Notes under the pieces: model-generated
What the model saw: the letters and a program-made list of their open reading frames with translations, nothing else
Databases searched by the model: none
What the model was told of the DNA's origin: nothing
Made by a program: the position numbers and the translations under genes
DNA from: Streptomyces avidinii
GTDB lineage: Bacteria > Actinomycetota > Actinomycetes > Streptomycetales > Streptomycetaceae
Direction: 5' to 3'
Length of the DNA stretch: 64,000 bases
Assembly (NCBI RefSeq): GCF_014650695.1
Contig: NZ_BMVL01000005.1
Location: 62,001 to 126,000 of the forward strand
Shown here: positions 18,939-27,783 of the stretch, piece by piece
Layout: every line of letters starts with the position of its first letter
How positions within the stretch are numbered: position 1 is the stretch's first letter

Positions 18939-20390
18939 TCAGTCCTGGATGCGCAGCGCGAGGGCCGGGCAGCGGCGCACCGCGCGCAAGGCCTTCTGCC
19001 GCAGCTGCCGGGGTACGGCCATGGAGGCCTCCGCCGGGAAGCCGTCCAGGTCGAGCCGGACCACGTCGGGCAGGACGTCCACGCACAGCCCGTGCCCCTT
19101 GCAGAGGGTCCAGTCGACCAGCAGCCGCTCCGGACTCTCGTCGTCCTCGGGCAGTGGAAGGGCGCCGAGCACCCGCCGCCCGCAGCCGCTGCCGAGGGCG
19201 TGGTCCCGGAACTCGTCCGGGAAGGTCCTGAGTGCCGAGGCGACGAAGGCCGAGGTGCCGTCGGGATGGCTGCACGCGCCGCGGCGCAGTACCGCCTTCA
19301 TCCGCAGCTCCAGCATTTCGAGGGCGGCTCTGCCCCCGCCCCGAATGGCGTCCTCCAGTACGTCGGCCATGGCGGGCAGCCCCCGTACGCAGGGGCCGCA
19401 CTGGCCGGCCGACTCCTTCGCCATCCAGCGGGTCACCCGAGCCACTTCGCCGGCCGGGCAGGTGTCCATCGGCAGCGGCAGCACCGCCCCCGCCCCCAGC
19501 CGTGCGCCGAGCCGGTCGAGGGACTCCCGTGAGATCTCGGCGGCGCGCGCCGATGCCGGGTCGAGCCATTTGCCGTGGTAGCCGCCGACCAGGACGCCCT
19601 GGCCCGGATCGGTGCCGCACAGCTCCAGGATGTAGGAGAGCGCGGCCCCGCTCGGCGTCTCGACGACCGTGCTGCCCGCGACGGTCAGCAGGATGGTGCC
19701 CGGTTCGCTGGGCAGGCCGGTCGTACGGTAGTCCAGCGCGCCGAGCCGGGCGGCGACGGCGATCTGGGCGAAGGTCTCGGTGTTGGAGAACAGGGTGGGC
19801 ACCCCGTTCAGGCCCCGGTCACTGGTGCGCACCTTCTGTCCGGACGGCAGCGTCGGGCCGCCGTTCAGACCGTTCACGTGCGCCGTTCCCTCTCCGGTCA
19901 CAAAGCGCTCGGGGAGCCGCGTGATCTGCACCCGGCGCCCTGCCGGGCCGCGTTCGGCCACGGCCTCCCGCAGCGACTGCTCCACGTCCCCCCGGGTGAC
20001 GCCCACCACGACGTCCTCGGAGTTCAGCGCGGCGGCGGCCAGCAGGGCCCCGTCGAGCACCAGATGGGGGGTGTGCAGCAGCAGCGCGGTGTCCTTGAGG
20101 CAACTCGGCTCGCCCTCACTGCCGTTGACGACGACAGCGGTCTGCCCGTCCCCGGCGCGGGCCGACCGCATGACGGCGCGCAGCTTCCGGGAGAAGGGGA
20201 AGCCCGCGCCGCCGCGACCGCGGAGGTCGATGTTCTCGGCGAGGTCGACGAGTTCCTCCGGCCGGTAGCGGGGCATTTGGCCGTGCGTCGTCAAATGGGC
20301 CACGCGGTCGAGCCGCGCGGCCTGGTCGAGTCCGGCCAGCAGCCGGGGGGCGCCCACACAGCCGAGGCTGGGGCGCGGGTCGCCGCTCAC
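18939..20390 (-). CDS. NuoF-like iron-sulfur flavoprotein with C-terminal ferredoxin domain
   Basis: 483 residues. GTG at 20390 overlaps the upstream stop (GTGA), so it is coupled to the membrane protein gene. Residues ~45-250 show the NuoF FMN/NADH core (LRGRGGAGFPFSRK, VVVNGSEGEPSCLKD), then an SLBB segment (TVVETPSGAALSYIL). The N3 cluster region reads ESAGQCGPCVRG and later RGACSHPDG, so the first of the four usual Cys ligands is Ala. The last ~60 residues (VDWTLCKGHGLCVDVLPDVV...VRRCPALAL) form a 3Fe-4S-type ferredoxin. Probably passes electrons from a soluble donor to the adjacent membrane protein; this is an inference from context. Confidence 0.85.
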   Translation of the reverse strand: MSGDPRPSLGCVGAPRLLAGLDQAARLDRVAHLTTHGQMPRYRPEELVDLAENIDLRGRGGAGFPFSRKLRAVMRSARAGDGQTAVVVNGSEGEPSCLKDTALLLHTPHLVLDGALLAAAALNSEDVVVGVTRGDVEQSLREAVAERGPAGRRVQITRLPERFVTGEGTAHVNGLNGGPTLPSGQKVRTSDRGLNGVPTLFSNTETFAQIAVAARLGALDYRTTGLPSEPGTILLTVAGSTVVETPSGAALSYILELCGTDPGQGVLVGGYHGKWLDPASARAAEISRESLDRLGARLGAGAVLPLPMDTCPAGEVARVTRWMAKESAGQCGPCVRGLPAMADVLEDAIRGGGRAALEMLELRMKAVLRRGACSHPDGTSAFVASALRTFPDEFRDHALGSGCGRRVLGALPLPEDDESPERLLVDWTLCKGHGLCVDVLPDVVRLDLDGFPAEASMAVPRQLRQKALRAVRRCPALALRIQD

Positions 20391-21340
20391 ATCCCCCGCC
20401 CTCGGGTGGCGAAGTCCTCGCCGTCGGAGAGACTGCCGGCCCGGCTGGGCGCGTACACGGCGGTACGCGGTGGCTGTTCGGACAGGGGTGGTGAGGCAGG
20501 GCTCGCGGTCACGGCCGCGGCTGCCGGCCGCGTCGCACGCCTCGGCCGGGGGACCGTGGCCTTGACGGGTGTCTGCGGCACGGGCGAGGGGACGGGCGGC
20601 AGGGAGGCCGCGTACTGGATCCGGGTCCTGACGCGCAGTACGAGCACGCCGACGATACCGAGCAGGGCCAGCCCGTAGGCAGCCGTGACCCAGGTGTCGG
20701 CGGCGCGGCCCGATTTCAGGCCGTGCACCAGTGAGGCGCCCCATGCCGGATAGGCGCCGAAGTGCAGGGCGCGCCACAACGCCGAGCGGCGGTTGGTGGC
20801 GAACACGCTGCGCGCCGCACCGGAGATGGCCACCGCGAGGAAGAGATATCCGGCCAGGCTGCCGAGTCCGACCAGAACGGGCCGGGCGGCGTCCGTGAAG
20901 GGGACGAGCGCGGAGGACGCGGTCGTCCGTTGTTCCGCGATCTTGACCCAGATGTGCAGGGCCAGGAAACCGAGGCCCGACACGGCGAGTCCGCGGTGCG
21001 CCGCCTGGGCGACCAGCCGGTGTCCCGAACCCAGGATCACCCGGTCGGTCGCGGCCAGTCCCCACAGGACGGTGGCGGTGAGCGAGACGAGCGAGAGTAC
21101 GCCCGCCCCGAAGTCGAGGAAGTCCCAAAGCTGGGTCAGGGCGCCCGCTCGGGCAGCCACGGTGACGGCCACGATGGCCGCGCCCACGGCGATGAGCACG
21201 CCGGGACTCAGCCTTCCGGGCGTGGAAAGGAGGGAGGGCCGCCGGACGGCCCGCCTTCCGGCCGCCGGAGCCGCAGCCGCATGGCGGCTCCGGCGGCGGG
21301 CTCTGTGTGAGCTGGGCATGTGAGGCTGGGGCAGGGGCAT
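20387..21340 (-). CDS. Cytochrome b / ferric-reductase-like membrane protein
   Basis: 317 residues from the ATG at 21340, which has AGGAGA 6 nt upstream; the ORF is open further up but has no better start. Six or so membrane segments follow a basic N-terminus. His residues lie in transmembrane positions typical of heme b ligands: SGHRLVAQAAHRGL, GFLALHIWVK and LHFGAYPAWGASLVHGL. The C-terminal ~80 residues are a Pro/Ala/Thr-rich tail. It is the first gene of a unit with the NuoF-like and lipoprotein genes, which fits transmembrane electron export. Confidence 0.82.
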   Translation of the reverse strand: MPLPQPHMPSSHRARRRSRHAAAAPAAGRRAVRRPSLLSTPGRLSPGVLIAVGAAIVAVTVAARAGALTQLWDFLDFGAGVLSLVSLTATVLWGLAATDRVILGSGHRLVAQAAHRGLAVSGLGFLALHIWVKIAEQRTTASSALVPFTDAARPVLVGLGSLAGYLFLAVAISGAARSVFATNRRSALWRALHFGAYPAWGASLVHGLKSGRAADTWVTAAYGLALLGIVGVLVLRVRTRIQYAASLPPVPSPVPQTPVKATVPRPRRATRPAAAAVTASPASPPLSEQPPRTAVYAPSRAGSLSDGEDFATRGRGM

Positions 21341-21796
21341 CCAGTTCTCCTGTGCGCCTGGGCTCCGAGCATTCCACCTGGCGCTCGGCACCCGGGGGTC
21401 GTTGTCGTCGTGCCCGGCAGCGCTGTGAAACTCCGCGCCGGCCGAGGGAACTTGGGGCAGCCGGAGTGCAGCAGCATCGTGGAGCTGCACAGCAGCTCCA
21501 CAGGTTTTATCGAAACGTGATAATTTCTCGCACCGCGTCTACGGCGCATCGAACAACACCGGAAGATTCCCCTCCAGCGGAGGTTGCGACAGGCCACCGC
21601 GCCGCCCGTCACCTACGCGTCCCAGACGGCAAAATCACGGCAAAAGAATGGGACCGTAAGTGGTCGGACCTCTCCAGGAGGGAGTACGAGGGCCGCAACT
21701 CCCGTGTCAGACAAGGGTGTTGGCATGGAAGGCAACCTCGACGGGCTTGTCGCTCTTCCCCGGACAAGCCTCACCCCGGCACGAACGAGGAAAACG
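21341..21796. promoter_or_regulatory. Divergent control region (456 bp)
   Basis: Between the redox operon (minus) and the PucR-type gene (plus). It contains an inverted repeat GTGGAGCTG-5 nt-CAGCTCCAC (21479-21501), directly followed by an AT-rich patch with a good -10 GATAAT (21519-21524). The repeat would overlap the -35 of that plus-strand promoter, giving a ~275-nt leader before the regulator start. No convincing gene was seen in it. Confidence 0.5.
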
Positions 21797-23128
21797 ATGT
21801 GTGAACTTCTGAACCGCATCTGGTCCCGCCCACGCGGCGAGTGGACGCGCGTCCTGCGCAGGGAACTCCCCGCGCTGGCCGCCGAGATAGTGGAGGAGCT
21901 TCTGCATGGAATTCCGGAATTTTCCGCACTTATCGATGACAACGATGCCATTGATGACGAGTTGTTCCGGCAGCGGGTGGAAGAGGCGCTCCTCACCGTC
22001 CTCGGCTACCAGGAACAACCCCCGGAACAAGCACCGGACGAGCACGATGAACAGGCCGAGAGCGAGGACGAGATCGAGAACCAGGTCGAGGTCGAGAACA
22101 AGTTCGAGAGCAAGGCCCGGCGCGGGACCGCATCCGGGATCGACCCCGGGCTCGCGGCCCGGGAAGAGTGCGAGGTCACGCACGAGGGCCGGCACGAGGG
22201 CCTCCGCGAGGCACCCCGCGCCGACGGCGTTCGCGAGGTCCGCCCCGTCGGCCTCCGCGAGGCACGACTCGAAGCCCGCCACGACGGCCGGCACGACGGC
22301 CGGCACGAAGGCCGCCTCGAAGGTGTCCGCGAGTGCGACCGGGCACGGCAGGACCTCTTCAAGACCCTCACCGATGACAGGGCCGCATCCGAGATGTCCC
22401 TCAGCGAGCTCGCGGAGGCGGCCGGCTGGCCCCTCCCGCCGGCCGTACGGGCCATCGTGCCGGCCACGCCCGGTGAGACCCAGCAGCTCGCTGCCGTACT
22501 GGACCACGCCCTCGTCGGCATGTTCGCGGGCCGTCCGTGCCTGCTCGTCCCCAGCTCCGACCCGGACAACCGCGCTCCACTGGAACACCTGCTGCGCGGC
22601 AGGTTCGCGGCCGTGGGCCACGCCGTACCGCTCCGCGACACGGCCTCCTCGCTGCGCTGGGCCCTGCGCCTGTCCGCACTGACCCCCGCCCGCCCGGGTG
22701 TCGAGGTCCGGCCCGTCTTCGTGGACGACCACCTCTCGACCCTGCTGCTGCTCCAGGACGAACCCCTGGCCCACGCGCTCGCCGCCCGCTGGCTGCGCCC
22801 GCTGGCCGACCTGACCCCCCGCCAGAGCGAGCGACTGGAGGTGACCCTGCTCGCCTGGCTGGAGGGTGGCGGTGCTCCCGAGGCCGCCAAGGCGCTGAGT
22901 GTGCACCCCCAGACCGTGCGGTACCGGATGCGCCAGCTGGAGAAGCTCTTCGGTACCGGCCTGCGGGACCCCCGTACCCGCTTCGAGCTCGAGATGGCCC
23001 TGCGCAGCCGCCGGCTGATGGCCCAGGTGCGCCGTCAGCACTCGCGGGTGGGCCGCAGGGCCGCCCGTGTGATCCAGGCCGACTTCACCCCCCTTGTCGG
23101 CCGTATGGCCCGCGTCAACGGCCTGTAG
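21797..23128 (+). CDS. PucR-type helix-turn-helix regulator with a repeat-rich linker
   Basis: 443 residues from the ATG at 21797 (GAGGAAAACG upstream; MCELLNRIWSRPRGEW is a natural start). Residues 1-75 form a helical domain (EWTRVLRRELPALAAEIVEELL). Residues ~75-190 are an acidic then Arg/His/Glu-rich linker built from short repeats (REGLREA, RHDGRHDG). Then comes a GGDEF-like/PucR middle domain, and the C-terminal HTH reads LEGGGAPEAAKALSVHPQTVRYRMRQLEKLFG, the PucR/CdaR signature. Probably a DNA-binding regulator whose ligand is unknown. It could control the divergent redox operon. Confidence 0.82.
   Translation: MCELLNRIWSRPRGEWTRVLRRELPALAAEIVEELLHGIPEFSALIDDNDAIDDELFRQRVEEALLTVLGYQEQPPEQAPDEHDEQAESEDEIENQVEVENKFESKARRGTASGIDPGLAAREECEVTHEGRHEGLREAPRADGVREVRPVGLREARLEARHDGRHDGRHEGRLEGVRECDRARQDLFKTLTDDRAASEMSLSELAEAAGWPLPPAVRAIVPATPGETQQLAAVLDHALVGMFAGRPCLLVPSSDPDNRAPLEHLLRGRFAAVGHAVPLRDTASSLRWALRLSALTPARPGVEVRPVFVDDHLSTLLLLQDEPLAHALAARWLRPLADLTPRQSERLEVTLLAWLEGGGAPEAAKALSVHPQTVRYRMRQLEKLFGTGLRDPRTRFELEMALRSRRLMAQVRRQHSRVGRRAARVIQADFTPLVGRMARVNGL
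22178..22330 (+). repeat. 12-bp minisatellite in the regulator linker
   Basis: Tandem CACGACGGCCGG units at 22280-22315 (three, the last degenerate) and looser CACGAGGGCC/CTCCGCGAGGC copies upstream. They encode an alternating Arg-His-Asp/Glu-Gly pattern. Confidence 0.7.
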
Positions 23129-23166
23129 AACCGGACAGAACCACAGCGAAACAACTGAAGCGCACA

Positions 23167-23219
23167 GCACAACAGTCCGGCCCGGCCCCGTATTACGGGG
23201 CCGGGCCGGACTGTTGTGC
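23167..23219. terminator. Bidirectional terminator, 26-bp perfect stem
   Basis: Perfect 26-bp inverted repeat centred at 23193 (the minimal loop is one nucleotide). It lies between the convergent PucR-type and DUF1996 genes, so it can serve both. Confidence 0.8.
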
Positions 23220-23270
23220 GGGTACGGGGCCGGGACGCGGTCAGGACGCCGGGGCGCCGTACGCACGTGC

Positions 23271-23304
23271 GGTGTTGGCCCGAAGTCGGCTTCGGGCCAA
23301 CACC
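23271..23304 (-). terminator. Second terminator of the DUF1996 gene
   Basis: 15-bp perfect stem with a TCGG tetraloop, 80 bp after the DUF1996 stop; in tandem with the 23167-23219 hairpin. Confidence 0.7.
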
Positions 23305-23383
23305 ATTCCCGGGCCGGACGCGGTGGTGGAGGGAGGGGGGAGCGTCCGGCCCGGGAGTTGGAGGGGGAGTCCTGCCGCAGGGA

Positions 23384-24766
23384 TCAGCGGCAGGTGCGTC
23401 CCTCGTTGATGCAGCCGACGGCCTTGTTCATCAGGCCGTTGGACATCACGTTGATGAAGTCGTCGTGGTCGGTCGCCGGCTTGTGCAACTGCTCGGGGAA
23501 GCTGTCGACTGCGAAGCGGGCGCCGGGGGCCACCCCGTAGGTGAGGCGCATCACCAGCTGCGGAATGGCCTTGAAGCCCTTCTGGCAGCGGCCGTTCTTG
23601 TCCGGGAAGGCCACGTGCGTCCGGTGGTTGGCGCTGTCGATGTTCTTGCCGTCCCAGCAGCTCTGGAAGGTGAAGGAGCGCACCACGTCGCTGCCCTTCG
23701 GGCAGACCGGGTACTTGTCCTTCAGCTGGCGGTTCTCGAAGCCGGTGCAGCTCCACGAGGCGTTGGCGTTCGCATTGCCGTTGGTGAAGGCCTTGGCGTC
23801 ACCGGTGATGATGCGCATGAAGCGGGGCATCGCCGTGACCTTGCCGACGGGGCTGCCCTTGAAGGTGATCGACACCTGCTTGGGCTGGAGGATGGTGCCG
23901 ACGTTGCCGTCCTGGCCGCCGCCGGGGGCCTTCGCGTCCCGCTCCACCTTGCCGTCACGCAACCGCAGCACGGGCCAGTAGTAGCTGGACTGGTCGCCGT
24001 TGCCGCAAGTGGTGCCGGACTTGGCGAGGCTGTCGTTGGTGGAGAAGGCGTCGGTGGAGTTGTTGCCCACGTAGTCGTGCATGTGGTGGGCGCCGTTGGA
24101 GACGCCGGGGGCGACGATGACGTTGTCGGGGTTGAAGTGGCCGTTCTCGTTGCGGCCGCACTGCGAGATGAAGGATCCCTTCGAGGCGCCCGCCTGGGCC
24201 GCCGGATTCTTCACGTTCGGTCGGATCTTCGTGATGTTGACGAAGTCGTTCTTGGCCGGACCGCCCTTCTGCCCGGTGGCCTGGGCGGCCACGCCCTGCT
24301 CGCCCTTGCTCGCGGCCGCGGCGGCGGCGTCGTCCGCCGCGGGTGCCTGCTTCATCGTGCACGCGCTCAAAGCCTTGAGTTCCGCAGGGGGTTGGCCGGC
24401 GTTGCCGATCGCGTCGGTCACGCCCTTGATCGTCTGGTCGCGCTGTTGCTTCAGGTTGCCGAGGAGGGCGGCGTCGCCCTTCACCTTGCCGGCGGCGAGC
24501 TGCTTGTAGGCCTCGGCCACCTGGTCGTCCAGCTTGGCGAGGTTCTTGTCGACCTCGGGTTTGGCCTGGTCGGGGACCGCGGTGAGCTTCTCTCCCACGT
24601 CGGGGCAGTCGATGGTGGCTGTCATCTCTTGCGCACGGTTGCCCTCCTGGCCGGCGGACGCGTTTCCCGCGACGACGGCAACTCCGCCGCCGCCCAGTAC
24701 GAGCGCGGAGATCACGCCCAGAACCTTGTTCGACAGCCGTGGGCGTTTGTGGCCCTTTGCACTCAT
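23384..24766 (-). CDS. Secreted DUF1996 protein
   Basis: 460 residues. Basic start (MSAKGHKRPRLSNK), a membrane-spanning or signal segment, then a helical region (~residues 45-120, KPEVDKNLAKLDDQVAEAYKQL) and a Lys/Ala-rich spacer. The C-terminal ~300 residues are the DUF1996 domain: FISQCGRNENGHFNPDNVI, GAHHMHDYVGN and SCWDGKNIDSANHRTHVAF, with conserved His, Asp and paired Cys. DUF1996 proteins are secreted in actinobacteria and fungi and may act on cell-wall or polysaccharide material, without firm proof. It starts 9 bp after the DUF4142 stop, so the two form an operon. Confidence 0.85.
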   Translation of the reverse strand: MSAKGHKRPRLSNKVLGVISALVLGGGGVAVVAGNASAGQEGNRAQEMTATIDCPDVGEKLTAVPDQAKPEVDKNLAKLDDQVAEAYKQLAAGKVKGDAALLGNLKQQRDQTIKGVTDAIGNAGQPPAELKALSACTMKQAPAADDAAAAAASKGEQGVAAQATGQKGGPAKNDFVNITKIRPNVKNPAAQAGASKGSFISQCGRNENGHFNPDNVIVAPGVSNGAHHMHDYVGNNSTDAFSTNDSLAKSGTTCGNGDQSSYYWPVLRLRDGKVERDAKAPGGGQDGNVGTILQPKQVSITFKGSPVGKVTAMPRFMRIITGDAKAFTNGNANANASWSCTGFENRQLKDKYPVCPKGSDVVRSFTFQSCWDGKNIDSANHRTHVAFPDKNGRCQKGFKAIPQLVMRLTYGVAPGARFAVDSFPEQLHKPATDHDDFINVMSNGLMNKAVGCINEGRTCR

Positions 24767-24775
24767 GCGATCACT

Positions 24776-25456
24776 TCACTTCGTCGGTTGGACATTGTCG
24801 GAAAGCGCGTCGAAGTCGACGAGTCCGGTGTCTTCGAGGACCGTGATGTGGTCCAGAACCGTGTTGTTGGCGGATGTGGCGAGGGCCCGGACCATCGAGT
24901 TCTTGGTCTGTGCCCGAATTCCGGCCAGCAGGGAGAACACCTTTCCGTGAGCCTTGCGCAGCAGTTGGACGAACAGCCGCTCGTACTCCTCTCCGCGTGC
25001 GCGGTTCATCTGGCCCAGCCAGTCCTGCTGCTGTGCCGTCGGCTGGTTGGGTAGATCGACACCGAGGGCCTGGCCGACCTGGATGACCTGTCGGTCCAGT
25101 TCGGTGTGGCCGTCGATGAGGTGCTGGCCGGCCGTCTTGATCGCGGGTCGGGACCCGCGCTGCTGGGCCTGGCGGCCGGCGGGCAGCTCCCACAGTCCGG
25201 CGAGGCGGACCTTGCGGATGAAGTCCCGGTCCGCCGCCGTCAGTGGTCCAAAGGCCGTGCTCACGGTGCCACCGCCGTCGTCGTCGGCCGCCGCCGTACC
25301 CGTGGCGGCGGCCGAGGCACGGCTGCCGAAACTGTCCACGGGTATCAGCAACGCGATCAGCGTGAGGGCAAGGGCGCTGATGACGAGGCCGCTTCCGATC
25401 GTGTATCTCGTGGCCATCGACAAGCCGCTGATGGATCTCCGCCGCATTGACAGCAC
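24776..25456 (-). CDS. Exported DUF4142 protein
   Basis: 226 residues from the GTG at 25456, with GAGGAGG 4 nt upstream; the ATG at 25446 is the alternative. A signal-anchor (TRYTIGSGLVISALALTLIALL) is followed by a spacer and a ferritin-like helical DUF4142 domain (PLTAADRDFIRKVRLAGLWELPAGRQA...). The domain's helices line up with ATSANNTVLDHITVLEDTGLVDFDAL at the end. The function of DUF4142 proteins is unknown; they are periplasmic or exported in many bacteria. First gene of the DUF4142-DUF1996 operon. Confidence 0.85.
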   Translation of the reverse strand: MLSMRRRSISGLSMATRYTIGSGLVISALALTLIALLIPVDSFGSRASAAATGTAAADDDGGGTVSTAFGPLTAADRDFIRKVRLAGLWELPAGRQAQQRGSRPAIKTAGQHLIDGHTELDRQVIQVGQALGVDLPNQPTAQQQDWLGQMNRARGEEYERLFVQLLRKAHGKVFSLLAGIRAQTKNSMVRALATSANNTVLDHITVLEDTGLVDFDALSDNVQPTK

Positions 25457-25993
25457 TGTGCCTCCTCGCTCCAAGGGCCGGGAGGGGGTGGCGGGGCAGG
25501 AGGGGCCGCACAGGCCGTGCGGTGCACACCCGCATTCCCGGGGTGTGACGGGACGCTAGTGCCGGGCGCGGCGCCACTGCCGGAGGACATCACCATCGGA
25601 TAAACATCCCGGCGAGTCCGCGGAAGGCTGATATCTTGCCGCGCGTCCGACCATGCGGCCGGGCGGCGCCGCGGCATGTCTGCGTGCCCCGCCGCCATGC
25701 CGCCGGGCAGGCTCCGCAAGCGCCTGCCGGACGTGTCCGCGAGTGGGTCGAAGGCCAGGTCGCGGCACATGTCCGGCCGCACGACCGCCTGTCGGGCCCG
25801 GCCGGCCCCGGCGTGCGGCCACGGGCCGCTGCCGACCGGCTCCCGGCTCCGGGCCTGCGCCCGCGGCCGTGCGTCACGTTCCGCCCGTGCACCAACGCCG
25901 GGACGGTGAAGCGGGGCCCGAACACGCAAGAGGGACTGTGGGGCGCCGTTCGCGCTCCACAGTCCCTCCCACCCTCCCGCCCCGTCCGGAGGG
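25457..25993. other. 537-bp gene-free stretch
   Basis: Holds the promoter region of the DUF4142 operon and the sigma-factor terminator (25930-25968). The AT-rich part has an inverted repeat GGAT-AAAC-ATCC (25598-25609), ~145 bp before the DUF4142 start. The rest is Arg/Pro-codon-rich DNA with open frames in several directions but no start, RBS or family match, so no gene is called. Confidence 0.5.
25930..25968 (-). terminator. Terminator of the ECF sigma gene
   Basis: 17-bp stem including one G-T pair, 5-nt loop; ~25 bp past the sigma-factor stop on the minus strand. Confidence 0.75.
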
Positions 25994-26704
25994 TCAGGCG
26001 AGGGCCGCCGCCGTGAGGGTGCGCTCGCCCGCCGCCCGGGGCGTTCCGGGGGCGGTGCGGTCGGCCCGCGGGGCCGGCGGCTCCGGCGCCGTATCGGTCG
26101 GTCGGGTGTCCGTCAGGAGCGCGATGAGCGAGGTGCGGGCACGGGCCACGCGGGAGCGGACCGTACCGATCGGGCAGCCCACGGCCGTGGCCGCCTCGGC
26201 GTAGGACAGCCCCAGCAACTGGGTCAGTACCAGGGCCTCCCGGCGCTCGGACGGGATCAGGGCGAGCAGCTCCGCCAGGGCGATGCCGTCCTCGAACCCC
26301 GGCACGTCGTACGGCTGGGTCTGCTCGGCGGCCGTCTGCCAGTCGCAGCGGTCCGACAGTCTGGGCCGGGCCGCCGCGTGCCGGAGGCTGTCCACCACCG
26401 TGCGGCGGGCTATGGACAGCAGCCAGGTCCGCGCGGAGGAACGGCCCTCGAAGCGGTGCAGGCTCGCCAGTGCGCGGAGGAAGACGTCCTGGGTGAGGTC
26501 GTCGGCAGCCTGGGTGTCCGCGCTGAGGTAGGCCACGTAGCGCCAGACGTCACGGTGGAGCGCGCGGACGAAGCGGTCCGTCTTCACGGGATCGCCGTCA
26601 CGGGCGTCCAGGGCCAGCAGGGTCACCTCCGCGTCGTTGTCGGGGGTGCGCCGGGCCGGCCGGCCACCGGTGGTACAGGAAGGGGTCGTCGGGGCAGCAG
26701 TCAT
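25994..26704 (-). CDS. ECF RNA polymerase sigma factor
   Basis: 236 residues from the ATG at 26704 (AAGGA upstream). Region 2 includes DVWRYVAYLSADTQAADDLTQDVFLRALASLHRFEG and ARTWLLSIARRTVVDSLRH (-10 recognition). Region 4 includes IPSERREALVLTQLLGLSYAEAATAVGCPIGTVRSRVARAR, the -35-binding HTH. No region 3 is present, as expected for an ECF factor. A ~45-residue Pro/Thr/Arg-rich C-terminal tail is added. No anti-sigma gene is adjacent; the next gene upstream encodes a His/Met-rich membrane protein, which may be the sensor or a target. Confidence 0.9.
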   Translation of the reverse strand: MTAAPTTPSCTTGGRPARRTPDNDAEVTLLALDARDGDPVKTDRFVRALHRDVWRYVAYLSADTQAADDLTQDVFLRALASLHRFEGRSSARTWLLSIARRTVVDSLRHAAARPRLSDRCDWQTAAEQTQPYDVPGFEDGIALAELLALIPSERREALVLTQLLGLSYAEAATAVGCPIGTVRSRVARARTSLIALLTDTRPTDTAPEPPAPRADRTAPGTPRAAGERTLTAAALA

Positions 26705-26856
26705 CGCCACAAGGTCCTTACGGGCAAGGGGTGTCCGGCACCCGCGAGCGGGCGGGGCCGGTGGGGAGAGCGGCCTGCCGGAAGGCACGGCCGATGCCCG
26801 AGGCGCGGGGGTGCGGATGCGGGAGCGGTCGCGGGCGCGGCTCGGGGAACCAGCTG

Positions 26857-27579
26857 TCAGAGGACAGCGGTCCCCGCCGGCGGGCCCCGTGAGGTGATGG
26901 CGTGGGCGAGGAGCAGCCGCCGCGGTGCGCGGCGGGCCCGCCGCCGGCGCATCCGTACGGTCGGCCGGCGCGCGGGTACGGCCGTACGGAGCAGCAGGCG
27001 CAGCGGAGTCCAGAGGCGGGCGGCGACGGCCCGCACCACGCGGAAGGCGGCCCGCTCGCCGTGGGCGAGCCACAGTCCGCACAGCACGGCAGCCAGCAGG
27101 TGAGCGGCCAGCATGCCGGTCGGTGACATGCCGGCCGCCTCGTGCATCGCGCCCGGCAGCGGCCCACCGGTCACGCCCGTTGCGCCGATCGCGGCGGTCA
27201 GGGCGGAAGGGGCGTCCGCCGCCCCGTGCATCGCATGGTGCACGTGAGCAGCGGCTTCCGGCATCTCGACGCCGGGCGGAGGCTGTGACATCTGCCCGGA
27301 TCCAGCCGTCGGTGCGGCCGGAGCGAGGGACTGGGCCAGGGTGAAACCGGCGTGGAGCAGGGCCTGGACGGCAACGGCCGCCGCCGTGACGGCCAGGAGT
27401 CCACGCTCCCGCCCGGCGAGCGCCCACGCCGTCACCGCCGTGCCGGGTAAGGCGACGGCCAGAGCCCACCAGGGCACCGCCGTACCCGACATGAGCAGGT
27501 GGCCGGTGGCCGCGAGCAGCACACAGAGGGCTGCGAACATCGCAGCCCTCACGGCGCGTAAACAGCGGACCGGGTTCAT
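26857..27579 (-). CDS. Membrane protein with a His/Met-rich external loop
   Basis: 240 residues from the ATG at 27579. Four to five hydrophobic segments (VRAAMFAALCVLLAATGHLL, WALAVALPGTAVTAWALAG, GLLAVTAAAVAVQALLHAG, and another around LAAHLLAAVLCGLWLAHG). The loop between the third and fourth (residues ~95-165) is rich in Met and His, including HVHHAMHG and MHEAAGM. The Arg-rich C-terminus (MRRRRARRAPRRLL) faces the cytosol. The family was not recognised with certainty; the loop suggests copper or other soft-metal binding, as an inference. It lies 152 bp upstream of the ECF sigma gene on the same strand. Confidence 0.7.
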   Translation of the reverse strand: MNPVRCLRAVRAAMFAALCVLLAATGHLLMSGTAVPWWALAVALPGTAVTAWALAGRERGLLAVTAAAVAVQALLHAGFTLAQSLAPAAPTAGSGQMSQPPPGVEMPEAAAHVHHAMHGAADAPSALTAAIGATGVTGGPLPGAMHEAAGMSPTGMLAAHLLAAVLCGLWLAHGERAAFRVVRAVAARLWTPLRLLLRTAVPARRPTVRMRRRRARRAPRRLLLAHAITSRGPPAGTAVL

Positions 27580-27783
27580 GGAGGGCTCATCCTTGCACCG
27601 GCCGCTCGAGCCGCACATCAGGGTGCGCACTTCCGGACAAGTTCCCGCGTCCTGCCTTGTCATGGCGGGGTTGCCCGCCTCGTGTGGTGCAGGGCACAAG
27701 GGACCGGGGGAACCGTCGCGCCGGTCCATCCGACTGCCTACCCGCTCGCTCGAAGAGTTCAACGTCCGGGGAAGGGAGACTTC

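Noticed and set aside
25636..25920. Small Arg/Pro-rich ORFs on both strands
   Set aside because: No RBS, no domain pattern, and mutually overlapping in several frames; typical of GC-rich noncoding DNA.
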